Below are positions 1 to 7,202 of a stretch of 15,233 bases of DNA, piece after piece. The DNA is from Synergistetes bacterium JGI 0000079-D21. Its GTDB lineage: Bacteria > Synergistota > Synergistia > Synergistales > 79-D21. The DNA lies in NCBI GenBank assembly GCA_000402835.1, contig AQRZ01000038.1, positions 1 through 15,233 of the forward strand. The letters are read 5' to 3'. Position 1 is the first letter of the stretch, and every line of letters starts with the position of its first letter. The translations under genes and the position numbers were made by a program. The notes beneath the pieces are model-generated. The model was not told where the DNA came from and did not search any database. It worked only from the letters and a program-made list of their open reading frames with translations.

Positions 1-24
1 GGGGCAGACTTCGAAACCACAGGG

Positions 25-70
25 GAAACGGCCAAAACCATTTTACCATCAGGCAACGGCCGGCCGTTTC
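25..70. repeat. Inverted repeat and palindrome after the phosphatase gene
   Basis: GAAACGGCC at 25-33 is the exact complement of GGCCGTTTC at 62-70, with 28 nt between. The second arm overlaps a perfect 14-bp palindrome, AACGGCCGGCCGTT, at 55-68. It lies 18 nt beyond the phosphatase stop. There is no U-run on the minus strand, so its role as a terminator is uncertain. Confidence 0.4.
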
Positions 71-87
71 TAGAAGTTCTTTTGAAC

Positions 88-552
88 CTAGCTGGCAGGA
101 CAGTCAAAAAGGATGTCGAGGAGACCGTGGCTCCATTCCTTGAGGAGATCCCGGACACCTCGGTAGATTTCCAGGGATTTGCCATACGGGTCCGGGATGT
201 CCGGAAGTCCGAGGGCTCGGATGCGCGAATGCTCTTCAGGGAACTGCGCGAGCAGGGCTTCCACGTGTTCCGCAGTCATGCCGACCACATGGTCCGCCAC
301 TTCGACAAGCGGCCGGGTCAGCTGTCGGCTGCGATGCCCGGAGAGATCGATTCCCCATTCCTTCATCGCTTCGATGGCGAAGGGCGTCGCGGGGAGACCG
401 TCAACGGTAAACAGCCCGGCGGAAGAGACATCCCCCGGGAGTCCTCTCTCCTTCATCATCTTCCTTAGGAGTGCTTCCGCCATTGGGCTTCGGCACGTAT
501 TTCCCGTACAAACGAGAAGAATCCTGCAGCCGCGCGCAGGCTTTTGGGTCAG
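88..552 (-). CDS. Low-molecular-weight phosphatase, YwlE-like (protein-arginine or -tyrosine phosphatase)
   Basis: The enzyme hydrolyses phosphate from phosphorylated protein residues in the cytoplasm through a cysteinyl-phosphate intermediate. The P-loop CTGNTCRSP lies at 508-484, and the general-acid loop is DPYG near the C-terminus (DIPDPYGKSLEIYRG). Length, about 150 residues, is normal. A Thr rather than Ile inside the P-loop (GNTCRS) matches YwlE-type arginine phosphatases; that specificity is known for Bacillus YwlE and only inferred here. The start is a problem. The frame is open up to a stop at 591-589, but between that stop and the P-loop there is no ATG, GTG or TTG. The first ATG (483) falls after the catalytic Cys, so it cannot be the start. 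Candidates are CTG at 552 (overlapping the TGA of the CBS gene as CTGA; used here as the boundary), ATC at 561, which sits 7 nt after a GGAGGAGG, or ATT at 522. It is the last gene of a trxB-kinase-CBS run. It ends with TAG. Confidence 0.85.
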   Translation of the reverse strand: MTQKPARGCRILLVCTGNTCRSPMAEALLRKMMKERGLPGDVSSAGLFTVDGLPATPFAIEAMKEWGIDLSGHRSRQLTRPLVEVADHVVGMTAEHVEALLAQFPEEHSRIRALGLPDIPDPYGKSLEIYRGVRDLLKEWSHGLLDILFDCPAS

Positions 553-1007
553 GCAAACGATGGCGGTTCCTCCTCCAGCATGATCCGTTCAAGGAGATCC
601 GCCCGGTTGACCACGCCCACGAGGATCCCTTCCCGGACAACCGGCGCCCGCTTCAAGTGATTGCGAATCAGGGTAATGGCCACGTAGAAGTCGCTATCCT
701 CTTCCGAAAAACTGACGACCTCTTTCGCCATGATCTTGCTCACGGGATCCTTCCCGATTTTCTTCAGTCTCTTCTGGAATTGGCCGTAATCAGGGATAAA
801 CGAGGGATCCTGCAAATAGTCAAAGTACCCCGGCAGGGCCGCTTTCACGATATCCTTCTCGCTGATGAAGCCGACAACCCTTCCCGTGCCGTCCACCACG
901 GGCAGCCCGGAAACCCGGTGGCGCGTCAAGATCTCGATGGCCTCCGCGAGAGTCGTGTCGGCGGAAAGAGCCGTCAGGTCCCGGTCCATCACTTCACAGA
1001 TTCGCAT
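549..1007 (-). CDS. Two-CBS-domain protein
   Basis: A stand-alone protein of 152 residues made of two CBS motifs, at about residues 1-60 (ICEVMDRD ... VSGLPVVDG ... VVGFISEKDI) and 85-145 (VSKIMAKEV ... RAPVVREG ... VGVVNRADLL). CBS pairs form a Bateman module that typically binds adenine nucleotides or related ligands and acts as an energy or ligand sensor. No catalytic domain is attached, so the partner is unknown. It starts 15 nt after the TAG of the kinase gene, with AAGGGG ahead of ATG at 1007, and its TGA overlaps the upstream end of the phosphatase frame. It therefore looks like the third gene of a four-gene unit. A link to the neighbouring divergent kinase is inference from position only. 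Confidence 0.88.
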   Translation of the reverse strand: MRICEVMDRDLTALSADTTLAEAIEILTRHRVSGLPVVDGTGRVVGFISEKDIVKAALPGYFDYLQDPSFIPDYGQFQKRLKKIGKDPVSKIMAKEVVSFSEEDSDFYVAITLIRNHLKRAPVVREGILVGVVNRADLLERIMLEEEPPSFA

Positions 1008-1022
1008 TTCGATTGCCCCTTC

Positions 1023-1955
1023 CTACAGAAGCCTTTCAAAGCGGATTCGGGGAATCTGTTTTTCTACGGCCGCACGGTCCTTGACTCCCTTTTCCACATG
1101 AAGAGCATTTTCAAGGGCCGCGGCCATGCCGAAAACGATCCTGTCCATCGTTTCCATCCCTTCCTGGCCAGCGACGATCAACCCGGCAATCAGCGCTTCC
1201 CCGGAGCCGAACATGGAAACGATCCCCTTCCGGTCGAACTCTGCCAGGAAAACGCCTTCCGGCGTACAAAACACGTTCCCATAGGTCCTGTAGGAGGCGA
1301 TCACCCATTCGACCCCGTGAGAGTGAACCCTTTGGACCGCTTCGATGAGGTTGTCAAGGCTGTTCAAGGCGACTCCCTCATAGGCACCCATGAATCTCTG
1401 GTCCACTTTTGCGTAGGTCGGCCCTTCGTCGAGGGCCGCCAGAAGGGGCGCTCCCGCCGCATCGATGAGGGTCGGGATCTCCCTTTGCTTGGCGATCCGG
1501 ATCAGCTCGCAGTAAAAGTCCTGGGGGACACCGGGAGGGAGAGACCCTCCCAGCACCACCAGTTCCGTTCTTTTGAGGATCCGCTCGTAGTTCGAAAGGA
1601 AGCGGGAGATTTCCTCTTCGCTGATGTAGGGGCCGGGTTCCGCCAGGCCGGTTTCGACTTTCCCGACCTCGTCTACGATATAGACATTGGTCCGGGTTTC
1701 GCCGCGGACATGAAGGAAGTTCGTCGTGATCTGGGCCTTTCTCAGGACGTCCCTGACATATTCTCCGCTGAAACCGGCAAGGAATCCCATAGCCGCGGTT
1801 TCCACCCCCAGCTGCTTGAGAACCAGGGAAACGTTGATTCCTTTACCCCCGGGCGAACGCTGCACCCGCGAGACTCGAAACCACCCCCCGGGCCGGAATT
1901 CAGGAACGACATACTCCTCGTCGACTGCTGGATTCAGCGTGACTGTGACGATCAA
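1023..1955 (-). CDS. PfkB-family sugar kinase, 1-phosphofructokinase-like, with an altered active site
   Basis: The 310-residue protein belongs to the FruK/LacC branch of the PfkB (ribokinase) fold, whose members phosphorylate sugar phosphates such as fructose 1-phosphate or tagatose 6-phosphate with ATP. Visible family marks are LNPAVD (residues 7-12), SPGGKGIN (about 34-41), GGSLPPGVP (about 136-144) and the C-terminal nucleotide loop. That loop reads GSGEAL (about 250-255) where the family normally has GAGDS, so the catalytic Asp position is Glu. The usual KPN motif is also changed (AKVDQR, about 182-187). It may be inactive, altered in substrate, or regulatory. Start choice: two in-frame TTG codons at 1961 and 1955. 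The second is preferred because GGGGGG at 1967-1962 lies 6 nt ahead and the protein then begins IVTVTLNPA as in the family. It sits between trxB and the CBS gene; stop TAG. Confidence 0.88.
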   Translation of the reverse strand: MIVTVTLNPAVDEEYVVPEFRPGGWFRVSRVQRSPGGKGINVSLVLKQLGVETAAMGFLAGFSGEYVRDVLRKAQITTNFLHVRGETRTNVYIVDEVGKVETGLAEPGPYISEEEISRFLSNYERILKRTELVVLGGSLPPGVPQDFYCELIRIAKQREIPTLIDAAGAPLLAALDEGPTYAKVDQRFMGAYEGVALNSLDNLIEAVQRVHSHGVEWVIASYRTYGNVFCTPEGVFLAEFDRKGIVSMFGSGEALIAGLIVAGQEGMETMDRIVFGMAAALENALHVEKGVKDRAAVEKQIPRIRFERLL

Positions 1956-1970
1956 GGACAACCCCCCTTT
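1953..1970 (-). promoter_or_regulatory. Ribosome binding site and TTG start of the PfkB-like kinase
   Basis: On the minus strand AAAGGGGGG (1970-1962) is followed by TTGTCC and then TTG at 1955-1953. This gives a 6-nt spacer to the second TTG and none to the first TTG (1961-1959), so the spacing decides the start. Confidence 0.55.
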
Positions 1971-1988
1971 GGCGGTGCTCCTTCCCTT

Positions 1989-3179
1989 CTACAGGCCCTT
2001 CAATTCCTCCGCGGAACGGATCTCCGTCCGCCCGACGACCTCGCCTTTCCGAATCTTCAAAGCGGTAGGAAAAGACTGGACCTGCAGTTTCTCGGCCATC
2101 CGCGAGTTCTTGTAACCGTCAACGAGAACCACCCGGTCCCATTCGGGGCTCGCTTCGATCTCGGCGGCGAGCTTCACCTGTGCCTCGTCTACGCTTGAAA
2201 AGAAAACCGCGGTGACCTCTTCCGGTTCAAGAAGCTTTCCCTCCAGGTGAACCTGCTCGGAAATGTAGGCGTAAGCCGCCATGGCGGCTGTCGCCCCATC
2301 CCCGGCTGCAGTGACGACTTGCCTGAGGTATTTGTCGATCAGGTCTCCGGCAGCGAAAAGACCTTCGATCGAGGTCTCCATTCTTTCGTTCACCTTGATC
2401 CATCCACCTCGGGCGGTCTTTAGCCTGCCGGATTCGATCAGGGGCTTCAAAAAGCCGATATTCGGCTCGTTGCCGATGAACACGAAAACACCGGAAACGG
2501 GGAGAACGGATCTCTCTCCGGTCTTAACGTTTTTCAAGCTCAAGCTTTCCACCATATCGGTGCCTCGGATTTCCTCCACGACGGAATCCCAGATGACGGC
2601 GATCTTCGGGTTGCCGAGGGCCCTCTCCACCGCGATCTTGTCGGCTCTGAAAGAATCGCGGCGGTGAATGATGTAGACCTTCGATGCGAACTGGGTCAGG
2701 TAAACCGCTTCTTCCACGGCGGTGTTCCCTCCCCCGATGACCGCGACCTCCTGTTCCTCGAAAAAGGCTCCGTCACAGACCGCGCAATAGCTCACGCCAC
2801 GGCCGGTAAACTCCGCCTCGCCGGGGCACCCCTGCTTCTTAAAGCTCGCCCCGGTCGCAAGAAGGATCGCCTGGGCCTCTACGACCCCCTTGTCCGTGAT
2901 CACAAGCTTCTTGCCGTCCTTGAACTCGATGGCCTGCACTTCGGCTTCCCTGAACTCCGGGTTGAACTTTTCCGCGTGTTCCCTGAACATGTCGGCGAGT
3001 TCCTGTCCGCTCGCGTGCTTCACACCCGGCCAATTTTCAATCTCATCCGTCGTATTGATCTGCCCTCCGGGCAACCCTTTTTCCAGGATCAGCACATCTA
3101 ACCCCGATCGCCTGCCGTAGATGGCGGCGGTCAAGCCAGCGGGCCCTGCTCCGATGATGACGAGCTCCCTTTTTTCCAT
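1989..3179 (-). CDS. trxB: Thioredoxin reductase with C-terminal thioredoxin-like domain
   Basis: This FAD- and NADPH-dependent enzyme passes electrons to thioredoxin. Residues 1-310 form the classical reductase: FAD loop IGAGPAG (9-15), redox centre CAVC (132-135), NADPH loop GGGNTA (149-154), the phosphate-binding HRRDSFRA (172-179) and FAAGD (275-279). The protein is 396 residues, about 85 longer than usual. The extra tail (about 320-396) resembles a thioredoxin fold (VTAVFFSS ... VVLVDGYKNSRMAEKLQVQSFPTALKIRKGEVVGR in outline), with the cis-proline SFPT (369-372), but there is no CXXC where the active site should be. It may be a docking domain rather than a redox one. GGGAGGA precedes ATG at 3179. 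It lies 73 nt after prmC, with only a weak 5-bp hairpin (3206-3220) between them, and ends in TAG 28 nt before the kinase. Confidence 0.93.
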   Translation of the reverse strand: MEKRELVIIGAGPAGLTAAIYGRRSGLDVLILEKGLPGGQINTTDEIENWPGVKHASGQELADMFREHAEKFNPEFREAEVQAIEFKDGKKLVITDKGVVEAQAILLATGASFKKQGCPGEAEFTGRGVSYCAVCDGAFFEEQEVAVIGGGNTAVEEAVYLTQFASKVYIIHRRDSFRADKIAVERALGNPKIAVIWDSVVEEIRGTDMVESLSLKNVKTGERSVLPVSGVFVFIGNEPNIGFLKPLIESGRLKTARGGWIKVNERMETSIEGLFAAGDLIDKYLRQVVTAAGDGATAAMAAYAYISEQVHLEGKLLEPEEVTAVFFSSVDEAQVKLAAEIEASPEWDRVVLVDGYKNSRMAEKLQVQSFPTALKIRKGEVVGRTEIRSAEELKGL

Positions 3180-3252
3180 TTTCGATCGTCCTCCCTCGAA
3201 AAGTACGGCCCTGAAGGCCGGTTCCCCTCTAATCTCCTATTCTAAGCAAATC

Positions 3253-4095
3253 CTAACGACGGCGCCAGACTGCAACCCGTTCTTTTCCGGCCAGGTCCTT
3301 TTTGACCCAAACCAGCTCGAAAGCCTGGTTAGGCATTGTCCTGAGCGTCTCGGCCTGTTTTTCATCACCGATCTCAAGCAAAAGCCACCCGCCGGAGCGG
3401 AGGGCGCTTTCTGCCTCTCTCAGGATGTTCCTGACCTGCTGGAGGCCATCGCCACCCCCATCCAGCGCCTGGATAGGTTCGTAAAGCCGGACGTCGTCCA
3501 TGAGCAAGGGGATCTCGGATGAAGGAATGTAAGGGGGGTTTCCCACGATCAATTCGAAGGGAAGCCAGGCAGAGGGAATCCCCGAGATCGAGGCCCCATG
3601 CCAGAGGAGGGCCCGATCGCGGAAAGGGGAACGAACGAGGTTGCGCCAGGCCCACGAGAGAGCAAGCGGGCTCTTTTCCATCATCAGGGCCATTGATTCT
3701 TCCCGCTCGGAAAGGAGGGCCAGGGCAATGCACCCGCTCCCCGTTCCCCAGTCTAGGAAGCGCCCCCCTTCGAAAAGCTCAAGCGCAGTCTCGACCAAGA
3801 CTTCAGTTTCAGGGCGCGGAACCAGGCAACCGGGGCCGACCAGCAGTTCCTGCCCCCAGAAAGAGACTTTTCCCCTCAGATAGGCCACGGGAACGCGCTT
3901 TATCCGCGCTTCGACGAGGGTGCGAAGCCGAATCCCCTCGTCGGGCACTACCGGACGCTCGGGGTGAGCGAGCAATTCCTCGCGGGTACACCGGAAGGCT
4001 TCCGAACATAGGATGTCGGCTTCCAGGTCCGCCCTGGGGATTCCACTTTTCCGGAGTCTTTCACGGACCTCCCATCGGGTTTCCCCTCGTTTCAT
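3253..4095 (-). CDS. prmC: Release factor glutamine methyltransferase PrmC (HemK)
   Basis: PrmC uses S-adenosylmethionine to methylate the glutamine of the GGQ motif of peptide release factors, which raises termination efficiency. The 280-residue protein has the normal two-part layout: an N-terminal helical substrate-binding domain, then LVPRPETE (91-98), the SAM loop DWGTGSGCIALAL (115-127) and the catalytic NPPYIPSSE (186-194). The SAM loop begins DWGTG, a modest variation of the common DLGTG. It starts 12 nt after the stop of prfA, which encodes its substrate, with AGGGG upstream of ATG at 4095. The two genes are adjacent in very many bacteria. Stop TAG. Confidence 0.95.
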   Translation of the reverse strand: MKRGETRWEVRERLRKSGIPRADLEADILCSEAFRCTREELLAHPERPVVPDEGIRLRTLVEARIKRVPVAYLRGKVSFWGQELLVGPGCLVPRPETEVLVETALELFEGGRFLDWGTGSGCIALALLSEREESMALMMEKSPLALSWAWRNLVRSPFRDRALLWHGASISGIPSAWLPFELIVGNPPYIPSSEIPLLMDDVRLYEPIQALDGGGDGLQQVRNILREAESALRSGGWLLLEIGDEKQAETLRTMPNQAFELVWVKKDLAGKERVAVWRRR

Positions 4096-4107
4096 GCCTT
4101 CAATCCC

Positions 4108-5181
4108 CTAACTTTCCAGGGTCTTGAGTTTTTCAGCCTGGTCCGCAAGGTTGAGGGCTTCGATCAGTTCCTGGAGGTCCCCGTCCATGATCTGGTCCAG
4201 TTTGTAGAGCGTCAGTCCGATCCTGTGGTCAGTGAGGCGGTTCTGCGGGAAGTTGTAGGTTCGAATCCGCTCGGACCTGTCTGCGGTTCCGATTTGCCCC
4301 CTGCGTTCAGAAGCCAGTGCTTCCTGCTGTTTCTGAAGCTCGTTGTCGTAAAGCTTGGCTCGAAGCATGGCCATGGCTTTGACCCGGTTCTTCAGCTGAG
4401 ACCGCTCGTCCTGGCAGGAAACGACCACTCCCGTCGGGATGTGGGTGATCCTCACCGCGGAGTCGGTCATGTTCACGTATTGGCCTCCAGCCCCGCTGGC
4501 CCTGTAGGTATCGATCTTCAGGTCTTCCGGGTTGATCTGGACGTCGACCTCATCCGCTTCTGGCAATACGGCCACGGTGGCCGTCGAGGTATGGATCCTC
4601 CCGCTTGCCTCAGTCACAGGAACGCGCTGGACCCGGTGCACGCCGCTCTCGTATTTCAATTGGCTGTAGGCTCCTTCGTTCGGGATCCTGAAAGCAACTT
4701 CCTTGAATCCCCCGATCCCCGTTTCGTTCAGGGTCAGCAGTTCCGTGGACCATCCCTGCCTCTCGGCAAAGCGGGCATACATGCGGTAAAGGTTTGCGGC
4801 AAAAAGCGCGGCTTCCTCTCCTCCCGCACCCGCCCTGATCTCGATGATCACGCTTCGGTCATCGTTCGGATCCTTCGGGATCAGCAGGACAGCGATCCGG
4901 CTTTCCAACTCGGTGATGAGGCTTTCCAGCCTTGCGATCTCTTCCCTGGCCATTTCTTTCATTTCACTTTCTTCGGTGTCAAAAAGCTCCCGGGCTTCCT
5001 TCAACTCCCTGCGGGCACCTTCGTACCTCCGAAAGGCGTCCACAATCTCAGAAAGATCCGAGTGCTTCTTGGCGATCCTTTGGAGCTCCTGGGGGTTTCC
5101 AACCACTTCGGGTAAGGTCATGAGCCGTTCTAGCTCGATGTAGGTTTTTTCGACTTCCTCGAGTTTCTTCACAAAATCCAT
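4108..5181 (-). CDS. prfA: Peptide chain release factor 1
   Basis: RF1 recognises UAA and UAG in the ribosomal A site and triggers release of the finished protein. The stop-codon-reading tripeptide is PVT at 188-190 (RVQRVPVTE), an RF1-type PXT and not the SPF of RF2. The hydrolysis motif GGQ is at 232-234 ([10 protein letters not shown]). Length, 357 residues, is typical. It begins 3 nt after the TAA of the DUF1385 gene, with GGAGGG just upstream, and is followed 12 nt later by prmC, whose product modifies the GGQ glutamine. The gene itself ends with TAG, a codon only RF1 can read, as do most genes in this window. Confidence 0.97.
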   Translation of the reverse strand: MDFVKKLEEVEKTYIELERLMTLPEVVGNPQELQRIAKKHSDLSEIVDAFRRYEGARRELKEARELFDTEESEMKEMAREEIARLESLITELESRIAVLLIPKDPNDDRSVIIEIRAGAGGEEAALFAANLYRMYARFAERQGWSTELLTLNETGIGGFKEVAFRIPNEGAYSQLKYESGVHRVQRVPVTEASGRIHTSTATVAVLPEADEVDVQINPEDLKIDTYRASGAGGQYVNMTDSAVRITHIPTGVVVSCQDERSQLKNRVKAMAMLRAKLYDNELQKQQEALASERRGQIGTADRSERIRTYNFPQNRLTDHRIGLTLYKLDQIMDGDLQELIEALNLADQAEKLKTLES

Positions 5182-5184
5182 CCG

Positions 5185-6153
5185 TTATCCCTCCACCACT
5201 TCAATGGGGGCCGCTCCTTTCCCCTCTTCGCCCCCGAGGGCAAGCTCAAGGGCTTTCCGTGCGACCGCCATCTGCCCCTCCTCCGGCTCCCTCGTTGTGA
5301 GGTATTGAATCCAGAGGGTCGGGAGCAGGATCCATTTTCCAGCCTTCGGGAAGCTTGACGCCCCTCGGATGATTTCGTATGCGAGTCCGATCACAAGAGG
5401 AAAAAGGAGGAGGCGGCTGCCGATCCTCCAGGCGATCGGACCGTTTCCGGCTAGCGCGAATACAACGATGCTGACCGCAACAAGGACGAGTAGGAAGGAA
5501 GTCCCGCATCGCAGGTGAAACCGGGAACTCGATTTCACGGAACTCATCGTATCCAGGGGAAGTCCCGCTTCGTATGCATTGATCACCTTGTGCTCGGCAC
5601 CGTGGTATTCAAACACCCTCTTCATATCCTTCCAGAGCCCAATCACGGCGATGTAGGCGACAAAAACCGCCGCACGAACCAGGCCCTCGAGGATTCTCCC
5701 TTCCCAGGAGCTTCCCCAGTTCTCGCCGTAGAGGCGGTCCGTCAGCCAAACCGGCAATGCGATAAAGAGGGCCACGACAAGGGAAAGAGCGATCCCGACC
5801 GTGAGAGCCATTTCCCAGGCGGAGACCTTGCCGTCCTCTCCTAGCGCCACCTCCGCGGAAAGCGCCAGAGCCTTGTACCCAACCGTCAGCATTTCGGCCA
5901 TCGTCGCCAGCCCCCTGAAAACCGGAAATTTCCAAATCCCGGAGGCTGCCCAGGGAATGTTCGGCCAAACCTTTTGAAAAAGGGCTCCGTCTTCCTGACG
6001 GACCGCGACGGCCCACCTTTCTCTACCCCTCATGAGGACCCCTTCAATGACAGCTTGTCCGCCTATCGGAAGCCTATCGCGCTTTTCGGCAGAAGCCCCG
6101 CACGCCGTGAGGCAGTCCTGCAGAAAATGCAGAACGATGCTAAGGTTTCTCAA
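5185..6153 (-). CDS. DUF1385 (YqhQ-like) membrane protein
   Basis: A 322-residue membrane protein of unknown function in the DUF1385 family. Two family signatures are clear: GGQAVIEGVLMRG (31-43) and EYHGAEHKVINAYEAG (182-197). Hydrophobic stretches at about 116-135, 160-175, 215-232 and 245-260 suggest about four membrane helices. The frame is open up to ATG at 6204, but that would overlap thyX by 65 nt. A TTG at 6153 is preferred because GGAGG at 6164-6160 stands 6 nt ahead, leaving a 14-nt overlap with the end of thyX and therefore probable translational coupling. In many bacteria this family is found beside rpmE and prfA, as here, which hints at a role tied to translation or the cell envelope, but no activity is established. 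Stop TAA. Confidence 0.9.
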   Translation of the reverse strand: MRNLSIVLHFLQDCLTACGASAEKRDRLPIGGQAVIEGVLMRGRERWAVAVRQEDGALFQKVWPNIPWAASGIWKFPVFRGLATMAEMLTVGYKALALSAEVALGEDGKVSAWEMALTVGIALSLVVALFIALPVWLTDRLYGENWGSSWEGRILEGLVRAAVFVAYIAVIGLWKDMKRVFEYHGAEHKVINAYEAGLPLDTMSSVKSSSRFHLRCGTSFLLVLVAVSIVVFALAGNGPIAWRIGSRLLLFPLVIGLAYEIIRGASSFPKAGKWILLPTLWIQYLTTREPEEGQMAVARKALELALGGEEGKGAAPIEVVEG

Positions 6154-6835
6154 GGAGTTCCTCCATACTGGAATAGGGCTCCCCACAGGGCCTCGCCTCC
6201 ACACAACCTCCCCGGGTCAGGCAACCCGGACCTGCGGCGGCAAAAAGGCCTGGAGCCTTTCCTCTTGCGAGGCAAAGCATCTGCCTGGCAACTTCCCGGA
6301 TTTCCCACTGGGCTCTTTTGCACAACCGGAGGGAGAAAAAATGAAGAAGCTCCCTGGCGTTCATCGTGACAACGAGATGTGTCGCACACGCATTGGGCAG
6401 GACGTAGCGGGCGTCTTCCTGGGGAACTCCGAGAGCCAGGAGTTTCCCGTAGGCGGCGTAAGCATTCCTGATCGCCTCCTCAAAGATGGGAAGAGCACCG
6501 GGATCCCTTTCGACCGTCTTCGGGGTCACGATTTCGGGAGTTTCTGCGCGGACGTATCTCTGGCTTTGCTGGCTGAAGCTCGCGATCCGGTGCCGAACAA
6601 GCTGGTGGGAACAAGCCCGGCTAATCCCGTCTACCGCAAAAACGAACGAGGCGTGCTCGAAGGGCGACAGGTGCCCGCTTCGAGCAAGATGTTTCAACAG
6701 GCGATCCGCCTCATCGGCCTTCAGATCGGAAACGAGCCCGCTTGCCGATCCGGGGCTGTAGCAGAGGCGCGCAGCGGCTGCAACAAGCCTGTCCGGTTCG
6801 GGTGTACAGGTGATCAATTCAACAAGTGGGGACAT
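6140..6835 (-). CDS. thyX: Flavin-dependent thymidylate synthase ThyX
   Basis: ThyX makes dTMP from dUMP with methylenetetrahydrofolate, using FAD and NADPH, and releases tetrahydrofolate rather than dihydrofolate. The diagnostic RHRX7S motif is RHRIASFSQQS at residues 81-91, followed by QRY. Other family blocks are HLSPFEHASF (55-64) and ARYVLPNACATHLVVTMNARE in the second half. Its 231 residues are within the family range. It begins 22 nt downstream of the rpmE terminator, with AAAGGAAG upstream of ATG at 6835. No room for a promoter of its own is visible, so expression probably depends on readthrough from rpmE. Its end carries the ribosome binding site of the DUF1385 gene. Stop TAG. Confidence 0.96.
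   Translation of the reverse strand: MSPLVELITCTPEPDRLVAAAARLCYSPGSASGLVSDLKADEADRLLKHLARSGHLSPFEHASFVFAVDGISRACSHQLVRHRIASFSQQSQRYVRAETPEIVTPKTVERDPGALPIFEEAIRNAYAAYGKLLALGVPQEDARYVLPNACATHLVVTMNARELLHFFSLRLCKRAQWEIREVARQMLCLARGKAPGLFAAAGPGCLTRGGCVEARPCGEPYSSMEELLEKP
6151..6164 (-). promoter_or_regulatory. Ribosome binding site and TTG start of the DUF1385 gene
   Basis: GGAGG at 6164-6160, inside the end of thyX, is followed after AACTCC by TTG at 6153-6151, in frame with the DUF1385 protein. No ATG or GTG lies between this point and the conserved GGQAVIEG segment. Confidence 0.6.
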
Positions 6836-6857
6836 CGCTTCGCTTCCTTTCGTTATG

Positions 6858-6880
6858 AAAAAGGGGAGCTTGCGCTCCCC
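6858..6880 (-). terminator. Rho-independent terminator between rpmE and thyX
   Basis: On the minus strand a perfect 7-bp stem GGGGAGC/GCTCCCC with a GCAA (GNRA) loop is followed by C and TTTTT (6862-6858). It starts directly after the rpmE TAG stop. As thyX starts 22 nt later, it is likely a partial terminator that lowers expression of the downstream genes relative to L31. Confidence 0.8.
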
Positions 6881-7117
6881 CTAATTCTCTTCTTCTTTCC
6901 TCTGCCCGTAATCCACTCCGGCATACTTTTTTTGGAATTTTTCGAGCCGCCCTGCCTCTGCGGACACAAAGCGTCCTTTCTTTCCCGTATAGAACGGATG
7001 ACAGGCGTTGCAGACCACAACCTTCAGTTCCTTGCTCGTCGAGCGAGTTTCGAACGTGTTGCCGCAAGCGCAGACAACCTTGCACTCCTCGTAGCGGGGA
7101 TGGATGTCCTTTTTCAC
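6881..7117 (-). CDS. rpmE: 50S ribosomal protein L31, zinc-binding type
   Basis: L31 bridges the large and small ribosomal subunits. The 78-residue protein carries the cysteine pattern of the zinc-binding (C+) form: C16 and C18 (CACGN) with C36 and C39 (CNACHPFYTGK). It opens with the typical KKDIHPRYEE, though without the usual short spacing variations. The start is GTG at 7117, supported by a strong GGAGGT at 7131-7126, 8 nt upstream. A Rho-independent terminator follows the TAG stop immediately. It heads the thyX-DUF1385-prfA-prmC run. Because it is the zinc-requiring form, zinc shortage might be expected to matter, but no second zinc-free copy is in the window. Confidence 0.96.
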   Translation of the reverse strand: MKKDIHPRYEECKVVCACGNTFETRSTSKELKVVVCNACHPFYTGKKGRFVSAEAGRLEKFQKKYAGVDYGQRKEEEN

Positions 7118-7165
7118 GGTGGAGCACCTCCAAACAGACTTTTCTAAGACTACACGCAGAAGAAA

Positions 7166-7194
7166 ACTCTATCACAGACCCTCGCCTATGGCAA
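7166..7194 (-). promoter_or_regulatory. Putative sigma-70-type promoter of rpmE
   Basis: On the minus strand TTGCCA (7194-7189) is followed after exactly 17 nt by TAGAGT (7171-7166), with TGA just ahead giving an extended -10 (TGATAGAGT). It lies between the hutP stop (7203) and the rpmE start (7117). No terminator is visible between hutP and this promoter, so readthrough from hutP is also possible. Confidence 0.5.
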
Positions 7195-7202
7195 GGGAAA
7201 GC

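Noticed and set aside
471..2198. Long plus-strand open frame of 575 codons
   Set aside because: It lies antisense to the phosphatase, CBS, kinase and trxB genes, which have clear family motifs. Its translation shows no domain and is a by-product of GC-rich codon use.
3206..3220. Hairpin between prmC and trxB as a terminator
   Set aside because: Only a 5-bp stem followed by TACTTTT; too weak to call, so prmC and trxB may still be on one transcript.
6032..7147. Plus-strand open frame of 371 codons
   Set aside because: Antisense to thyX and rpmE, both confidently identified. No ribosome binding site or family motif.
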